Part shown: one piece after another, positions 8,963-17,178 of the stretch
How the letters are laid out: each line of letters opens with the position of its first letter
How positions within the stretch are numbered: the first letter of the stretch is position 1
Assembly: GCF_016495725.1 (NCBI RefSeq)
Contig: NZ_CP054705.1
Location: 372,001 to 436,000, forward strand
Length of the DNA: 64,000 nt
Direction: 5' to 3'
Source of the DNA: Salicibibacter cibarius
Lineage (GTDB): Bacteria; Bacillota; Bacilli; Bacillales; Marinococcaceae
Program-made: the position numbers and the translations under genes
The notes under the pieces: generated by a model
The model's database searches: none
Told to the model about the DNA's origin: nothing
What the model saw: the letters and a program-made list of their open reading frames with translations, nothing else

Positions 8963-10192
8963 TCAGAGGTTCACGCCCCTTTCTGGCGTAAAGAGTTGGT
9001 TTTTGCGTAGCAGCGCATCCACCAATCGCACGAGTTTTCTTGCCGTGAGCACGAGTGCACGTTTGTGTTGATGTTTCGGGACTTCTTGATACTTCTTCTG
9101 ATAAAAGACTTGGTATTCCGGAATTTGCCTTCGTACCGAGTTGGCGGCTTCAACGAGGTAATAACGCAAATAATGGTTCCCTTGACGTGTCAGTGAAGTA
9201 TCTTCGGCGGTAAACCGCCCGGACTGGTGTTTTCGCCAGTACAGTCCCGCATATTTAGCTATTTTTGTTTCATCGGGAAACCGGTCAATCTGACCGAGTT
9301 CGGCAATGATGCCTGCGGCGAAGACCGGACCAATGCCCGGGATTGATTCCAGCGTCTGCGTCAGTCCTTTCATGATTCGAGTAATGGACTGATCGATCGC
9401 CTTGATTTGCTTTTGGAAGGAACGAATGAGCTCAATGGACGTTCCTAAAAGTACATCGATGGAATCTTCGACCACTTTGTCCAATCGGTACGATGAACGG
9501 ACGGCTTTCTGGATGGATGCGGCGACAGCTTCCGGATCGGGAAAACGATTTCTCCCTTTCTCTTGAAGAAACCGAGCCAGGTCCTCAAGCGGAAGCTGGG
9601 CAAGTTCATCCAGGCTGTATTTTTCAAGAAAGAGTTCCATCATAGCATGGCCAAACACCGATGAATCCACTTCTTTGGAAAAGGTGTTGCATTTATACTC
9701 CAAGTGCTGCAAGAAGTGTTGTTTCTCTTTCGTCATCGCTTTGGTCAAGTGATAACGCGAACGTGTCAACTGCTGGAGAGCCACGTATTGGCTTTCTTTG
9801 ACAACGGACATCTGATTGCGCCCGAAACGCATATAATCGGCGATCACAAAGGCGTCAATCTCATCGGTCTTGTTCATGTCTGCGAAGCTCTTTTTAAAGT
9901 TGGCGATCTGCTTCGGATTGATCACAAAGACTTGGGCGCCATAGGGTTTTAAATCATCGTCATCATGCAAGAACATGGATGGATGAAAACTGTAGACGGA
10001 TGTGGACTCCAGACCGATCTTTAGGATGTCAACCTCTGTATCGGCCAAGAGCTCGAGCAACCGTTCTTTGAGCACCTGGGCACCCGGCCAGTCATTGGAA
10101 ACCGTAAAAACCGAAAGCTGATCACCTTCTTGATCAAGCACACACACTTTCATATCAAACGAGCTAACGTCAAGCCCGACAAACATTCGCAT
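8963..10192 (-). CDS. IS110-family transposase (DEDD)
   Basis: 409 aa. The N-terminal RuvC-like DEDD domain begins FVGLDVSSFDMKVCVLD, with a later acidic segment NKTDEIDAFVIADYM. The C-terminal domain carries SIPGIGPVFAAGIIAELG and a Ser-containing segment in the region used by IS110 enzymes. Start ATG is behind AAAGGAGGAAT. A second copy at 38660 encodes the same protein but is split by another element. Confidence 0.92.
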   Translation of the reverse strand: MRMFVGLDVSSFDMKVCVLDQEGDQLSVFTVSNDWPGAQVLKERLLELLADTEVDILKIGLESTSVYSFHPSMFLHDDDDLKPYGAQVFVINPKQIANFKKSFADMNKTDEIDAFVIADYMRFGRNQMSVVKESQYVALQQLTRSRYHLTKAMTKEKQHFLQHLEYKCNTFSKEVDSSVFGHAMMELFLEKYSLDELAQLPLEDLARFLQEKGRNRFPDPEAVAASIQKAVRSSYRLDKVVEDSIDVLLGTSIELIRSFQKQIKAIDQSITRIMKGLTQTLESIPGIGPVFAAGIIAELGQIDRFPDETKIAKYAGLYWRKHQSGRFTAEDTSLTRQGNHYLRYYLVEAANSVRRQIPEYQVFYQKKYQEVPKHQHKRALVLTARKLVRLVDALLRKNQLFTPERGVNL

Positions 10193-10563
10193 GGGGGGAT
10201 TCCTCCTTTCATTGTAGAATCATTCGGTCGTTCTTTGGACGCCTCGAGATATCTCTAGTGTGAACGCCGATCATCAACCTCGTGTATCAGAACTCCATCG
10301 GCATTGAAAGCCGCCCCAGGGGCTGCTTCCCCTGAGTTCAAGAGGCCGAGGGCTCAGCCTGCGAGTAGGAAGTGCCGCACGTACACTGAGAGACAGTCTT
10401 TAGTTGTGGTCGAACCACAGGAGAGAAAAGAATTGTCCCAAATGATCCTATGATCATTATCTAGAAATATCTAGAGACATCCAAGGAAAAACCATATGAA
10501 TCTACAAAATATCTTGTGGAATTTGCCCAAGATTTGAAGGGCTTAAACTTACTATACGAGGAG
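10193..10563 (-). ncRNA. Conserved 5' non-coding end of the IS110 element, candidate bridge RNA locus
   Basis: 371 nt of non-coding sequence upstream of the transposase, kept in both copies. It contains hairpin-forming stretches such as TGTGGTCGAACCACA and TCTAGAAATATCTAGA. IS110-group elements are known to encode a structured bridge RNA in this non-coding end. The location and conservation fit; no fold or covariation analysis was run. Confidence 0.4.
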
Positions 10564-10572
10564 GGAGTCTGC

Positions 10573-10812
10573 ATGAAAAACAAAAAGTTCTTACTCATTC
10601 CATCGCTTGCTATTACTGCTTTATTGGTGGCAAGTCCGATTGGTATTACATGGGCATCTGGAGATCAAAGTGAAGGCGGTATGATGAATGGAATGATGAT
10701 GGAAGATGGCAAGAATGAGATGATGGATGCTATGAATTCCCCAGAGGGTGAAAAGATGATGAATGCTTGTCAGGATTTCATGTCCTCCAATAACACAGAA
10801 GAATCAGATTAA
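10573..10812 (+). CDS. Small secreted Met-rich peptide, family X copy 1
   Basis: 79 aa. A signal peptide (KNKKFLLIPSLAITALLVA, then cleavage near TWASG) is followed by a short mature part with GGMMNGMMMEDGKNEMMDAM and one Cys in MMNACQDF. Clusters of Met suggest Cu(I) binding outside the membrane, which is inference; no named family is recognised. ATG at 10573 is behind GAGGAGGGAG, and the GAGGAG lies in the last six bases common to both IS110 copies, so the element may have supplied or restored the ribosome site. A close paralogue is at 37629. Confidence 0.65.
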   Translation: MKNKKFLLIPSLAITALLVASPIGITWASGDQSEGGMMNGMMMEDGKNEMMDAMNSPEGEKMMNACQDFMSSNNTEESD

Positions 10813-10838
10813 CTGGGGATTGAAGTCATAGTAGGTTT

Positions 10839-11186
10839 CTCAAGTTCTTCATCAATGATTATCACTTTATCGAAATATGCTTGTTCTTGAGAAGAATGTC
10901 ATACGGTATTTCTGCAAGAACCAGGCGTCCATGACAACGTCCCTACCGTTCGATTGTAACCTTTTTAAATCTGATACCGAAAGGGCTGTCCCAATGGTTA
11001 ATGACCTTATGAGGCAGCCCTTTCATGTTTGAAACACGATAAGGCGACCCGAGTGAGAGATAACTAAATGTTTGAACCCCACCCTAATCTAAGCTATACC
11101 CTATTATTTTTACTTCTTGAAGGAATATAGTAATTGATGTGTATTTTTCTGAAATGGTCACTTTACCTAATTAGCAAGCATATATG
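10839..11186. repeat. Dispersed repeat, copy A
   Basis: About 350 bp nearly identical to 13026-13388. It runs from CTCAAGTTCTTCATCAATG to GCAAGCATATATG and includes a hairpin AAGGGCTG (10981-10988) with CAGCCCTT (11015-11022). A decayed fragment occurs at 15494-15565. In copy B the left part is coding for the end of a Met-rich peptide, so this is the shared tail of duplicated Met-rich peptide loci. Confidence 0.85.
10981..11022. terminator. Hairpin in repeat copy A, possible terminator of the Met-rich peptide gene
   Basis: AAGGGCTG pairs with CAGCCCTT around a long loop. The T tract is short, so termination is only plausible. Confidence 0.45.
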
Positions 11187-11758
11187 GGGGCGGCAACGAT
11201 TCGGAAAATATATGGATATTTTTCCCAACTCTGCCGATAATGAGTAGATAATTATCTGGCATAGAAAAAGCCCTAGCATAAGGGCTTGAGGTAACTCCAG
11301 ATACTTCTTTTGGACGAAACTGCGGCGGCTTTCCACCGACTATGGGGAATCAATAACTCTTGGGTGCCTAAAGGCAAAGAAACAAGCTGTAGAAAAATAA
11401 TTGCAAATGTAATTGTGCGCTTATAAAAGGAGAAGACAATTAAAGTCCAGTGGCTAAGTTGGTGGGCATTGGGTTTTACCACCGCGTTAGCGGTTTAGTC
11501 CAACATGGATTATCGGTGGGGTTTCCTGCCCTTTTCCGATGTTATCGGAGGAGTCAAGGAGATTAACCCCGGAAAAACTGTGCCGATAATATTTCTCCAG
11601 TGATAACATCGTCTTTCCCTACATGGCAACAATCTTTCAGTAATCCCTCGGAATATTGTCGGCTGAGTTTAAGAAAATGGCCCGAAAAAACAGGAATCGT
11701 TGCCATCCCTTATAGTATGATGAATTTCGGTCAGTTAGCAAATGGCAGGAGGAGTACA

Positions 11759-12760
11759 ATGACAATGAAATACATTATTACAATTATAGCTCTATCAATT
11801 GTTTATATTTTGATACCTTTTACAGCAAGTGCACATGTGAAATGGTTTTCAACAGAGACACCTATTAAAGCTCCTCTTGAGGAAATTGTTTCACCATTGT
11901 TTATCACACTTACTTTAATCATATCAGTTACTTTAGGAGTACTTCCGAAACTTTCAACTAAATTACAGCATTTCAATTTGGTGAAAACGGCCGATAAACG
12001 ATTAACATCTTTAAGACCTTACTCACCTATATTGCTAAGACTGGGAGTTGCTTTTGCTTTAATGATTCAACTACTCTCTGGAAGTATTTTAGCACCAGAA
12101 ATTCCTGTCAGACAAATGACCATGTGGATTGCTATTTTGACAATCAGTTTACTTCTCATGCCGAATAAAATGGCAACACAATTGGGTGCCATAGGATTAT
12201 TTATGTTATTTGTTTTCGAGATTCAATTTTTTGGTTTTTTTCATATGCTGGAATATAGTTATTATCTAGCCATTGTCCTTGCTTTGCTTATTCAGAAAAC
12301 AAGATATCATCATTTTGGAATACCAATTCTTTATCTTGGAACAGGGTTTTCTCTTTGTTGGGCTGCCTTGGAAAAGTTGGTATTTCCGGAACTTAGTATA
12401 AATATTATTGAAAGCTTTAATATCCCAACATTCGGTATAGAACCATCCATTTTAGTTGTTTTAGGTGCTTTCATTGAATTTGTATTGGGTTATTTATTAT
12501 TAATTGGAATCTTCAACCGCCTGTTAGCATTGTCAATAACCCTTCTTTTTTTCATGACAACGACAGTTTTTGGCATTACCGAGATAATTGGCCATTCTAT
12601 CATACACATTATCTTAATTATTTTTATCATCGAAGGAAAAGGGTTTTATCCCACACCTATTGAAATCCATCGAGGTTTACGTCATCAAACGGTTTTTATT
12701 GTATTTAACTTTTTACTCATAAATTTAGCTCTTCTACTTCTTTATTATCGTTTTGCTTAG
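11759..12760 (+). CDS. Multi-pass membrane protein, DoxX-like, with signal-like N-terminus
   Basis: 333 aa from ATG 11759, chosen because GGCAGGAGGAG precedes it; the frame extends further up without a ribosome site. A first hydrophobic segment ends in TASAHVKWFS, followed by about eight membrane helices. The AHVKWF start and the helix pattern recall DoxX-like membrane proteins. The function is unknown; its position between copper genes suggests, but does not prove, an envelope or metal-stress role. It looks AT-rich compared with the duplicated copper block. Confidence 0.6.
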   Translation: MTMKYIITIIALSIVYILIPFTASAHVKWFSTETPIKAPLEEIVSPLFITLTLIISVTLGVLPKLSTKLQHFNLVKTADKRLTSLRPYSPILLRLGVAFALMIQLLSGSILAPEIPVRQMTMWIAILTISLLLMPNKMATQLGAIGLFMLFVFEIQFFGFFHMLEYSYYLAIVLALLIQKTRYHHFGIPILYLGTGFSLCWAALEKLVFPELSINIIESFNIPTFGIEPSILVVLGAFIEFVLGYLLLIGIFNRLLALSITLLFFMTTTVFGITEIIGHSIIHIILIIFIIEGKGFYPTPIEIHRGLRHQTVFIVFNFLLINLALLLLYYRFA

Positions 12761-12883
12761 TTTTTGGTATAGTACAGAACTTTCTTGTAACCATTCAGTT
12801 CGTTGGAGAAATCCAAAAGTAGGCACCCACCGCCGGTTACATTCATATACTATGGATGATAACTGATTAATGAAGTGAAGCCA

Positions 12884-13072
12884 ATGTATTACCATTCTCC
12901 ATATGTATGTCCTTCTGCGTATCCATCCGGGTACCACCCAAGAGTGAGGGCTGAACATGCACAACCAAATGACATGATGCCTAATGGAAATATGAGCTCC
13001 ATGATGGATATGATGCGGGGGGCGCTCTCAAGTTTTTCATCAATGATTACTACTGTATCGAAAAATGCTTGA
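12884..13072 (+). CDS. Small Met-, Tyr- and Pro-rich peptide
   Basis: 62 aa, no signal peptide. The start resembles small coat-type peptides (MYYHSPYVCPSAYPSGYHP); the second half holds NDMMPNGNMSSMMDMMRGAL. The 3' end lies within dispersed repeat copy B, so it may be a fusion between a coat-like peptide and a family X tail. The ribosome site is weak (GAAGTGAAG) and the call is tentative. Confidence 0.4.
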   Translation: MYYHSPYVCPSAYPSGYHPRVRAEHAQPNDMMPNGNMSSMMDMMRGALSSFSSMITTVSKNA

Positions 13073-13388
13073 AATATGATCGTTCTTGAGAAGAGTGTCA
13101 TACAGCATTTCTGCAAGAACCAGGTATCCATGACAACACCCCTACCGTTCGATTACAACAGTTTTAAATCTGATACCAAAAGGGCTGGCTGTCCCAATGG
13201 TTAATGATCTTATGAGGCAGCTCTTTCATGTTTGAAACACGATATGGCGACCCGAGTGAGAGGTAACTAAATGTTTGAGCCCCACCCTAATCTGAGCCAT
13301 ACCTATTATTTTTACTTATTGACCAAATACAGTAATTGATGTTTATTTTTCTGAAATGATCACTTTACCTAATTGGCAAGCATATATG
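13026..13388. repeat. Dispersed repeat, copy B
   Basis: Second copy of the 350-bp repeat at 10839-11186; differences include a small duplication in the hairpin (GGGCTGGCTG). It begins inside the small peptide gene and ends before the region flanking an IS110-family transposase. Confidence 0.85.
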
Positions 13389-13607
13389 ACATAGTGTCAT
13401 CACTTTATGTGATGCTAATGTTGATGGATCCTGAACGAAATGAGGAAGTTGATGTATCGGCGTTACATCAACTTCAACCTATCGACATTCCATGTAAACA
13501 AAGCTTTTTGTATGAAAACACTTTTGGCTAGAAGGCATCAAGAAACCATGCCCTCCATATTTGTTTTGTAGGACTAAAACGTACATATTTTATTCGATAA
13601 GATCTAT
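13389..13607. other. Region left of the second IS110-type transposase, with an 11-bp hairpin
   Basis: GAAGTTGATGT (13445-13455) and ACATCAACTTC (13465-13475) form a perfect 11-bp stem. It may be a terminator or part of the structured non-coding end of the IS. Nothing else is recognised. Confidence 0.45.
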
Positions 13608-14852
13608 TTAAGCTGTTTCTGGATCAGCATTTGATATGGTGTATCCTTTCTTTTTGAGGTATTCGATCATTTTTTGTTCTTTTTGTTGTTTCTTTTGGTG
13701 AACGTATTCGGGGCCTAGTTCCTGATACGGTTCTCCATTTTTTAAGATGTTGTACGCGATGGTTACGATTAAATGAGCGGAAGCGAAATGAGCCTTTTTC
13801 TTGCCTTGCCGTTTCATAATTCTTCGCTGATGGGCAGAAATCCGGTTGTTTTGCCTGGCTGTCGTCAACGCGCATTGGACCGCCATGGTCTGTAATGCTT
13901 TGTTCCCTTTTGAGGTTTTACTTCCTTTTTTTTTACCAGCACTTTCGTTGTTTCCAGGACTTAATCCGGCCCAGGAAGCAAGGTGTTTGGAAGACTTAAA
14001 TACGGACATGTCCACGCCCATTTCAGCGATGAAAGTGGCCGCGCCCGATTGATCCACGCCGGGAATCGTGTCCAAAAGTTCGACTTCTTTGCGATAAGGT
14101 TCTAGGCACTGATCGATTTGTTCTTCTAAGTCTTGGATCATTTTCTCAACATATAGCATGTGGTCCCAGTGATACTGCAGCATGTCACGGTGATGACGGC
14201 GTAAGCGACCATTGATGGCTTTGGCAATATCAGGGAGACTCGCTTTCGTGCGCCAGTGGACCATTTCCTGAAGTTCCTTCATCTCTATCTTTTCACCATT
14301 GATGATTGCTTCGAGGATGCGGCGTCCAGATAAACCAAAGATATCGGACAGAACCGACGTCAGCTTGATGTTGGCATCTTGAAGGATTTTGTGGATGCGG
14401 TTTTGCTCGGCTGTACGCTGGTGAGTCATCTTTTTTCGATAGCGCGTCAGATCTCGTAAATCGCGAATATCCTCCGGGGGAACAAAATTGCTTTCGATTA
14501 GCCCACTTTTCAATAGTTTGGCTAACCACTCGGCATCTTTGACATCGGTTTTGCGACCGGGAACATTTTTGACATGTTTTGCATTAGCAAGGATAAGCTG
14601 AAAATCACTTTCTAGAATGTTCCATACGGGCTTCCAGTAAACGCCGGTGCTTTCCATGACAAGATCGGTGACTTTAAATGATGCGAGCCAATCATTTAAT
14701 TCCAACAATCCAGCTGTTGTGGTTGAAAATGATTGAATCGTTTTCTCCGGCTTCTTGTCTAATGGTCCAAATAAAGCACAAGCGACAATCGTTTCTTGGT
14801 GTACATCTAGGCCTGCACACCTTTCAATCATAGCTTCCATGGGACAACCCAC
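13608..14852 (-). CDS. IS110-family transposase (different type from the 1,750-bp element)
   Basis: 414 aa. CAGLDVHQETIVACALFG opens the DEDD domain; VMESTGVYWKPVW, KTDVKDAEWLAKLL and a C-terminal TIPGVDQSGAATFIAEMG with AGLSPGNNESAGKKK are characteristic of this family. It appears full length. Only one copy is present, so the element limits cannot be set by comparison. Confidence 0.9.
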   Translation of the reverse strand: MGCPMEAMIERCAGLDVHQETIVACALFGPLDKKPEKTIQSFSTTTAGLLELNDWLASFKVTDLVMESTGVYWKPVWNILESDFQLILANAKHVKNVPGRKTDVKDAEWLAKLLKSGLIESNFVPPEDIRDLRDLTRYRKKMTHQRTAEQNRIHKILQDANIKLTSVLSDIFGLSGRRILEAIINGEKIEMKELQEMVHWRTKASLPDIAKAINGRLRRHHRDMLQYHWDHMLYVEKMIQDLEEQIDQCLEPYRKEVELLDTIPGVDQSGAATFIAEMGVDMSVFKSSKHLASWAGLSPGNNESAGKKKGSKTSKGNKALQTMAVQCALTTARQNNRISAHQRRIMKRQGKKKAHFASAHLIVTIAYNILKNGEPYQELGPEYVHQKKQQKEQKMIEYLKKKGYTISNADPETA

Positions 14853-15125
14853 CTCCTACATGAATGAACAATACAAATGACAGTGGATCCGTTTCAAAAC
14901 TTTTGTATTCGTGCTCTAGGCACAGTAAATGGTTCTTTCATACTGTCAAAACCAGTTTCTTACGCAGGGTATCTTTTTCCAAAATCCACCAAAAAGCATT
15001 CAGCCTGGTTGTATTGTTAGTAAAGATATCGCCAATTCATAAAGAGGATATACTCCCATTTTGAGCAAACACCCATTTTCATGGTAGATGGTGGCTACCG
15101 GGAGCGTAGCCACATTGTTTCTTAT

Positions 15126-15383
15126 ATGAATGAACAAAATATTGTCTCTGAGGCACGTAATACAGCAATGACAATGGCTCAAGATAATTTTAACTCTTCC
15201 TTAAGTATGAACGCACAGAATGTAAGGAATATTCATTTACAAATGGCCCTACAACAGTTTGGGTTACAAAGCAGATATAGTGATTTTATTGAATCAAAAG
15301 GGTGGGATTATACTCCAAATGCCTCGATTCAAGAGCAGTTACATGCGCTAAAAGTATTTCAACAGATGTATTATAATCTATGA
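15126..15383 (+). CDS. CotF-like spore coat protein, possibly shortened
   Basis: 85 aa from ATG 15126. The segment MALQQFGLQSRYSDFIESKG resembles the coat F domain found in small spore coat proteins. No ribosome site is visible and the region upstream borders an IS, so the 5' end may be lost. The perfect inverted repeat CTGTGCCGATCA / TGATCGGCACAG lies just behind it (15396-15422). Confidence 0.45.
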   Translation: MNEQNIVSEARNTAMTMAQDNFNSSLSMNAQNVRNIHLQMALQQFGLQSRYSDFIESKGWDYTPNASIQEQLHALKVFQQMYYNL

Positions 15384-15395
15384 ATATAGCCATTC

Positions 15396-15422
15396 CTGTG
15401 CCGATCATCATGATCGGCACAG
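15396..15422. terminator. Perfect hairpin behind the CotF-like gene
   Basis: Near-perfect 12- to 13-bp stem with a tiny loop and no T run; either a weak terminator or a recombination or mobile-element trace. Confidence 0.4.
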
Positions 15423-15717
15423 ATATTCCCCGAGCCCCTTGGAGAAATGAAGTTAAAGGTATGCTTCGGCTATGGCCTATAAGTCAGGGTGGGTGCTCTG
15501 AAGTTCTGACCACTGTATAAAAGAATACTTGAAATGTGCTCGTTCTTGAGAAAAAACGCATGTCTTTCCAAAACAATTAAAGACATATCGCCAACGGATG
15601 ATTCAATTCTGAGACCTTCGAGAACTTTGGCGATATCCGCCCCAAAATTGGACCATTAGACACGTTCTAGTAAAAGTATTTTCTAAATAGAATGATAGCG
15701 TAAGGAGGGACAGGCCC
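15423..15717. other. Non-coding stretch with a decayed fragment of the dispersed repeat
   Basis: 15494-15565 preserves parts of the repeat seen at 10839 and 13026 (GGTGCTCTGAAGTTCTGAC, then ACTTGAAATGTGCTCG and TTCTTGAGAA). No gene is seen. Confidence 0.5.
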
Positions 15718-16859
15718 TTGCGCAGACCATATCACTACTCAAATGCCTTCTCAGTATCGAAATCGAATGTTCAGTCAATCTTTATGGTAGCCGTCGCTTT
15801 TATCGTTGGAACCTTTCTTATTATTGCTATGCTAACGACTGCGGATAATCAACATCGCTTTTCTTCATCAGTCCTTCATGATTGGACGAAAGAGGCACAA
15901 AGTGATTGGTTTATCCATTTATTAGGGGCTGAAAATCGGTATTATCTAGATGCAATGCAAGATACTTCTACCCCCAGTTTGACAACAACAGTTATAGAGC
16001 TTGCTACGAATATGAACTTGAATGACCCACGCACATTTTTGGGAAGAGAGATTCCCGGTTTTTCAGGTTTTGACAATACGCTTGTAATTGCTGGGCAAGG
16101 AACTGACTTTACAAATATGGCTATGGAATCTCCCCCTCCTTTCGAGGAACATCAATATGAACAACCCGAAACTGATGGAAGTGAAAGGGGAGATACTGTA
16201 GACGATGATCCACCTGAGATTTCCGATGAAGAACCGATCATTCATCTCTTACATTCACATAGCCGTGAGTCTTTTTTGCCTGAAATCGAGGGAGACGATC
16301 CAAACCACCAAGAAATTAATATTGTTCAGGTTGGCAACTATCTAGCCGATCAATTTCGCGAATACGGGCTTCCTGTAGAAGTGTCTGATCATGACATTCA
16401 ACAGAAATTAAATGAGCGAGAATGGGATTATAGCCAATCTTATGAGGTATCTCGCGAGATTCTCATGCAAGACGTGGAAGAACATGAACAACTCGAATTT
16501 TTCTTTGATCTTCACCGTGACTCTGTAGAACGAGAGCTTACTACAGCTACAATTAATGATGAAGTTTATGCGCGAACATTTTTTGTTATCGGAGAAGACC
16601 ATCCGGACTATGAACATAATTTGGAAATGGCGGTAGAAATCCATCACCGCCTGGAGGATAAGTGGCCGGGATATTAAGTAGAGGCGTCATGACCTCGGGA
16701 GGTGCCGGCGTGGATGGGGTTTATAATCAGGATTTATCACCGAATTCGATGACCATCGAATTCGGAGGGGTGGACAACACGTTTGAAGAAGTCTATCGCA
16801 GTGCTGACGCAGTAGCTGAAGTTATACAAGAATATATCTACGAGGAACTTGACCGTTAG
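15718..16859 (+). pseudogene. spoIIP: Stage II sporulation protein P, split by a frameshift
   Basis: The first frame (15718-16677, TTG start behind AAGGAGGG) has an N-terminal membrane anchor (IFMVAVAFIVGTFLII) and the SpoIIP amidase domain with LLHSHSRESF and FFFDLHRDSV, which hold the predicted zinc ligands. It stops at KWPGY. The other frame, entered near 16672, continues ILSRGVMTSGGAGVDGVYNQ and LSPNSMTIEFGGVDNTFEE, the conserved SpoIIP C-terminus. One nucleotide change restores the full protein. SpoIIP is normally a chromosomal sporulation gene, so an island copy is unusual. Confidence 0.85.
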
Positions 16860-17178
16860 ATTTGGGGGTGTTTCTCGCCTCCTCTTCATTATCGTCAGCG
16901 TACAATTTCATTCCGCGTTTTGCTGCTAATACTGCACTTAGAGCCCCCCTCGTTGTTATAGCGAGGGGGTTCTAAATGCTTGGGGGGTATATTGTAGTAG
17001 GTGAAGTAAATGCCTAAGGGTATTACTTCATTTTGATCGTCTGAGCACAACAGTAAATGTAAGAACTGTTGAGAACCATGCCTCCATGTGAAAGCAGAAA
17101 TTATTAACTTAAAATGAACGTAACCCATTTCGGTTGATTTCCTCATATTAGACAGGAGGCCATGTTTTGAATAGAAAT
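16860..17178. other. Intergenic stretch with a bidirectional terminator
   Basis: Contains one strong hairpin at 16940-16973. The remainder shows no coding pattern. Confidence 0.5.
16940..16973. terminator. Terminator between spoIIP remnant and DUF418 gene
   Basis: CCCCCTCG (16945-16952) pairs with CGAGGGGG (16962-16969), extended by AGA/TCT on the outside. It lies between convergent genes. Confidence 0.6.

Larger units (their letters stand above)
8814..10563 (-). mobile_element. IS110-family element, copy 1 (1,750 bp)
   Basis: Limits come from comparison with copy 2 (38289-41277): identity starts at TAAAGACCTGCGG and ends at TATACGAGGAG in both, and the common length is 1,750 bp in each after removing the insertion in copy 2. 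The transposase is flanked by 149 nt downstream and 371 nt upstream. It lies inside the upstream region of a Met-rich peptide gene: the left flank (TTCAAAGATTCTCCATATTT) matches the region before the uninterrupted paralogue at 37629. Confidence 0.85.
10813..11758. other. Gene-poor stretch with repeat copy A, hairpins and CGATAA motifs
   Basis: About 950 bases. The first 350 belong to a dispersed repeat. A second hairpin (GCCCT, then ATA, AGGGC near 11272-11286) follows. From 11220 to 11600 the motif TTATCGG or its complement CCGATAA occurs about five times, including CCGATGTTATCGG near 11538-11550. A frame near 11335-11420 reads like a transposase scrap (NNSWVPKGKE), but I cannot assign it. 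Confidence 0.5.

Noticed and set aside
11273-11482. 69-aa reverse-strand frame
   Set aside because: No ribosome site or motif; it lies in a repeat-rich, apparently decayed stretch.
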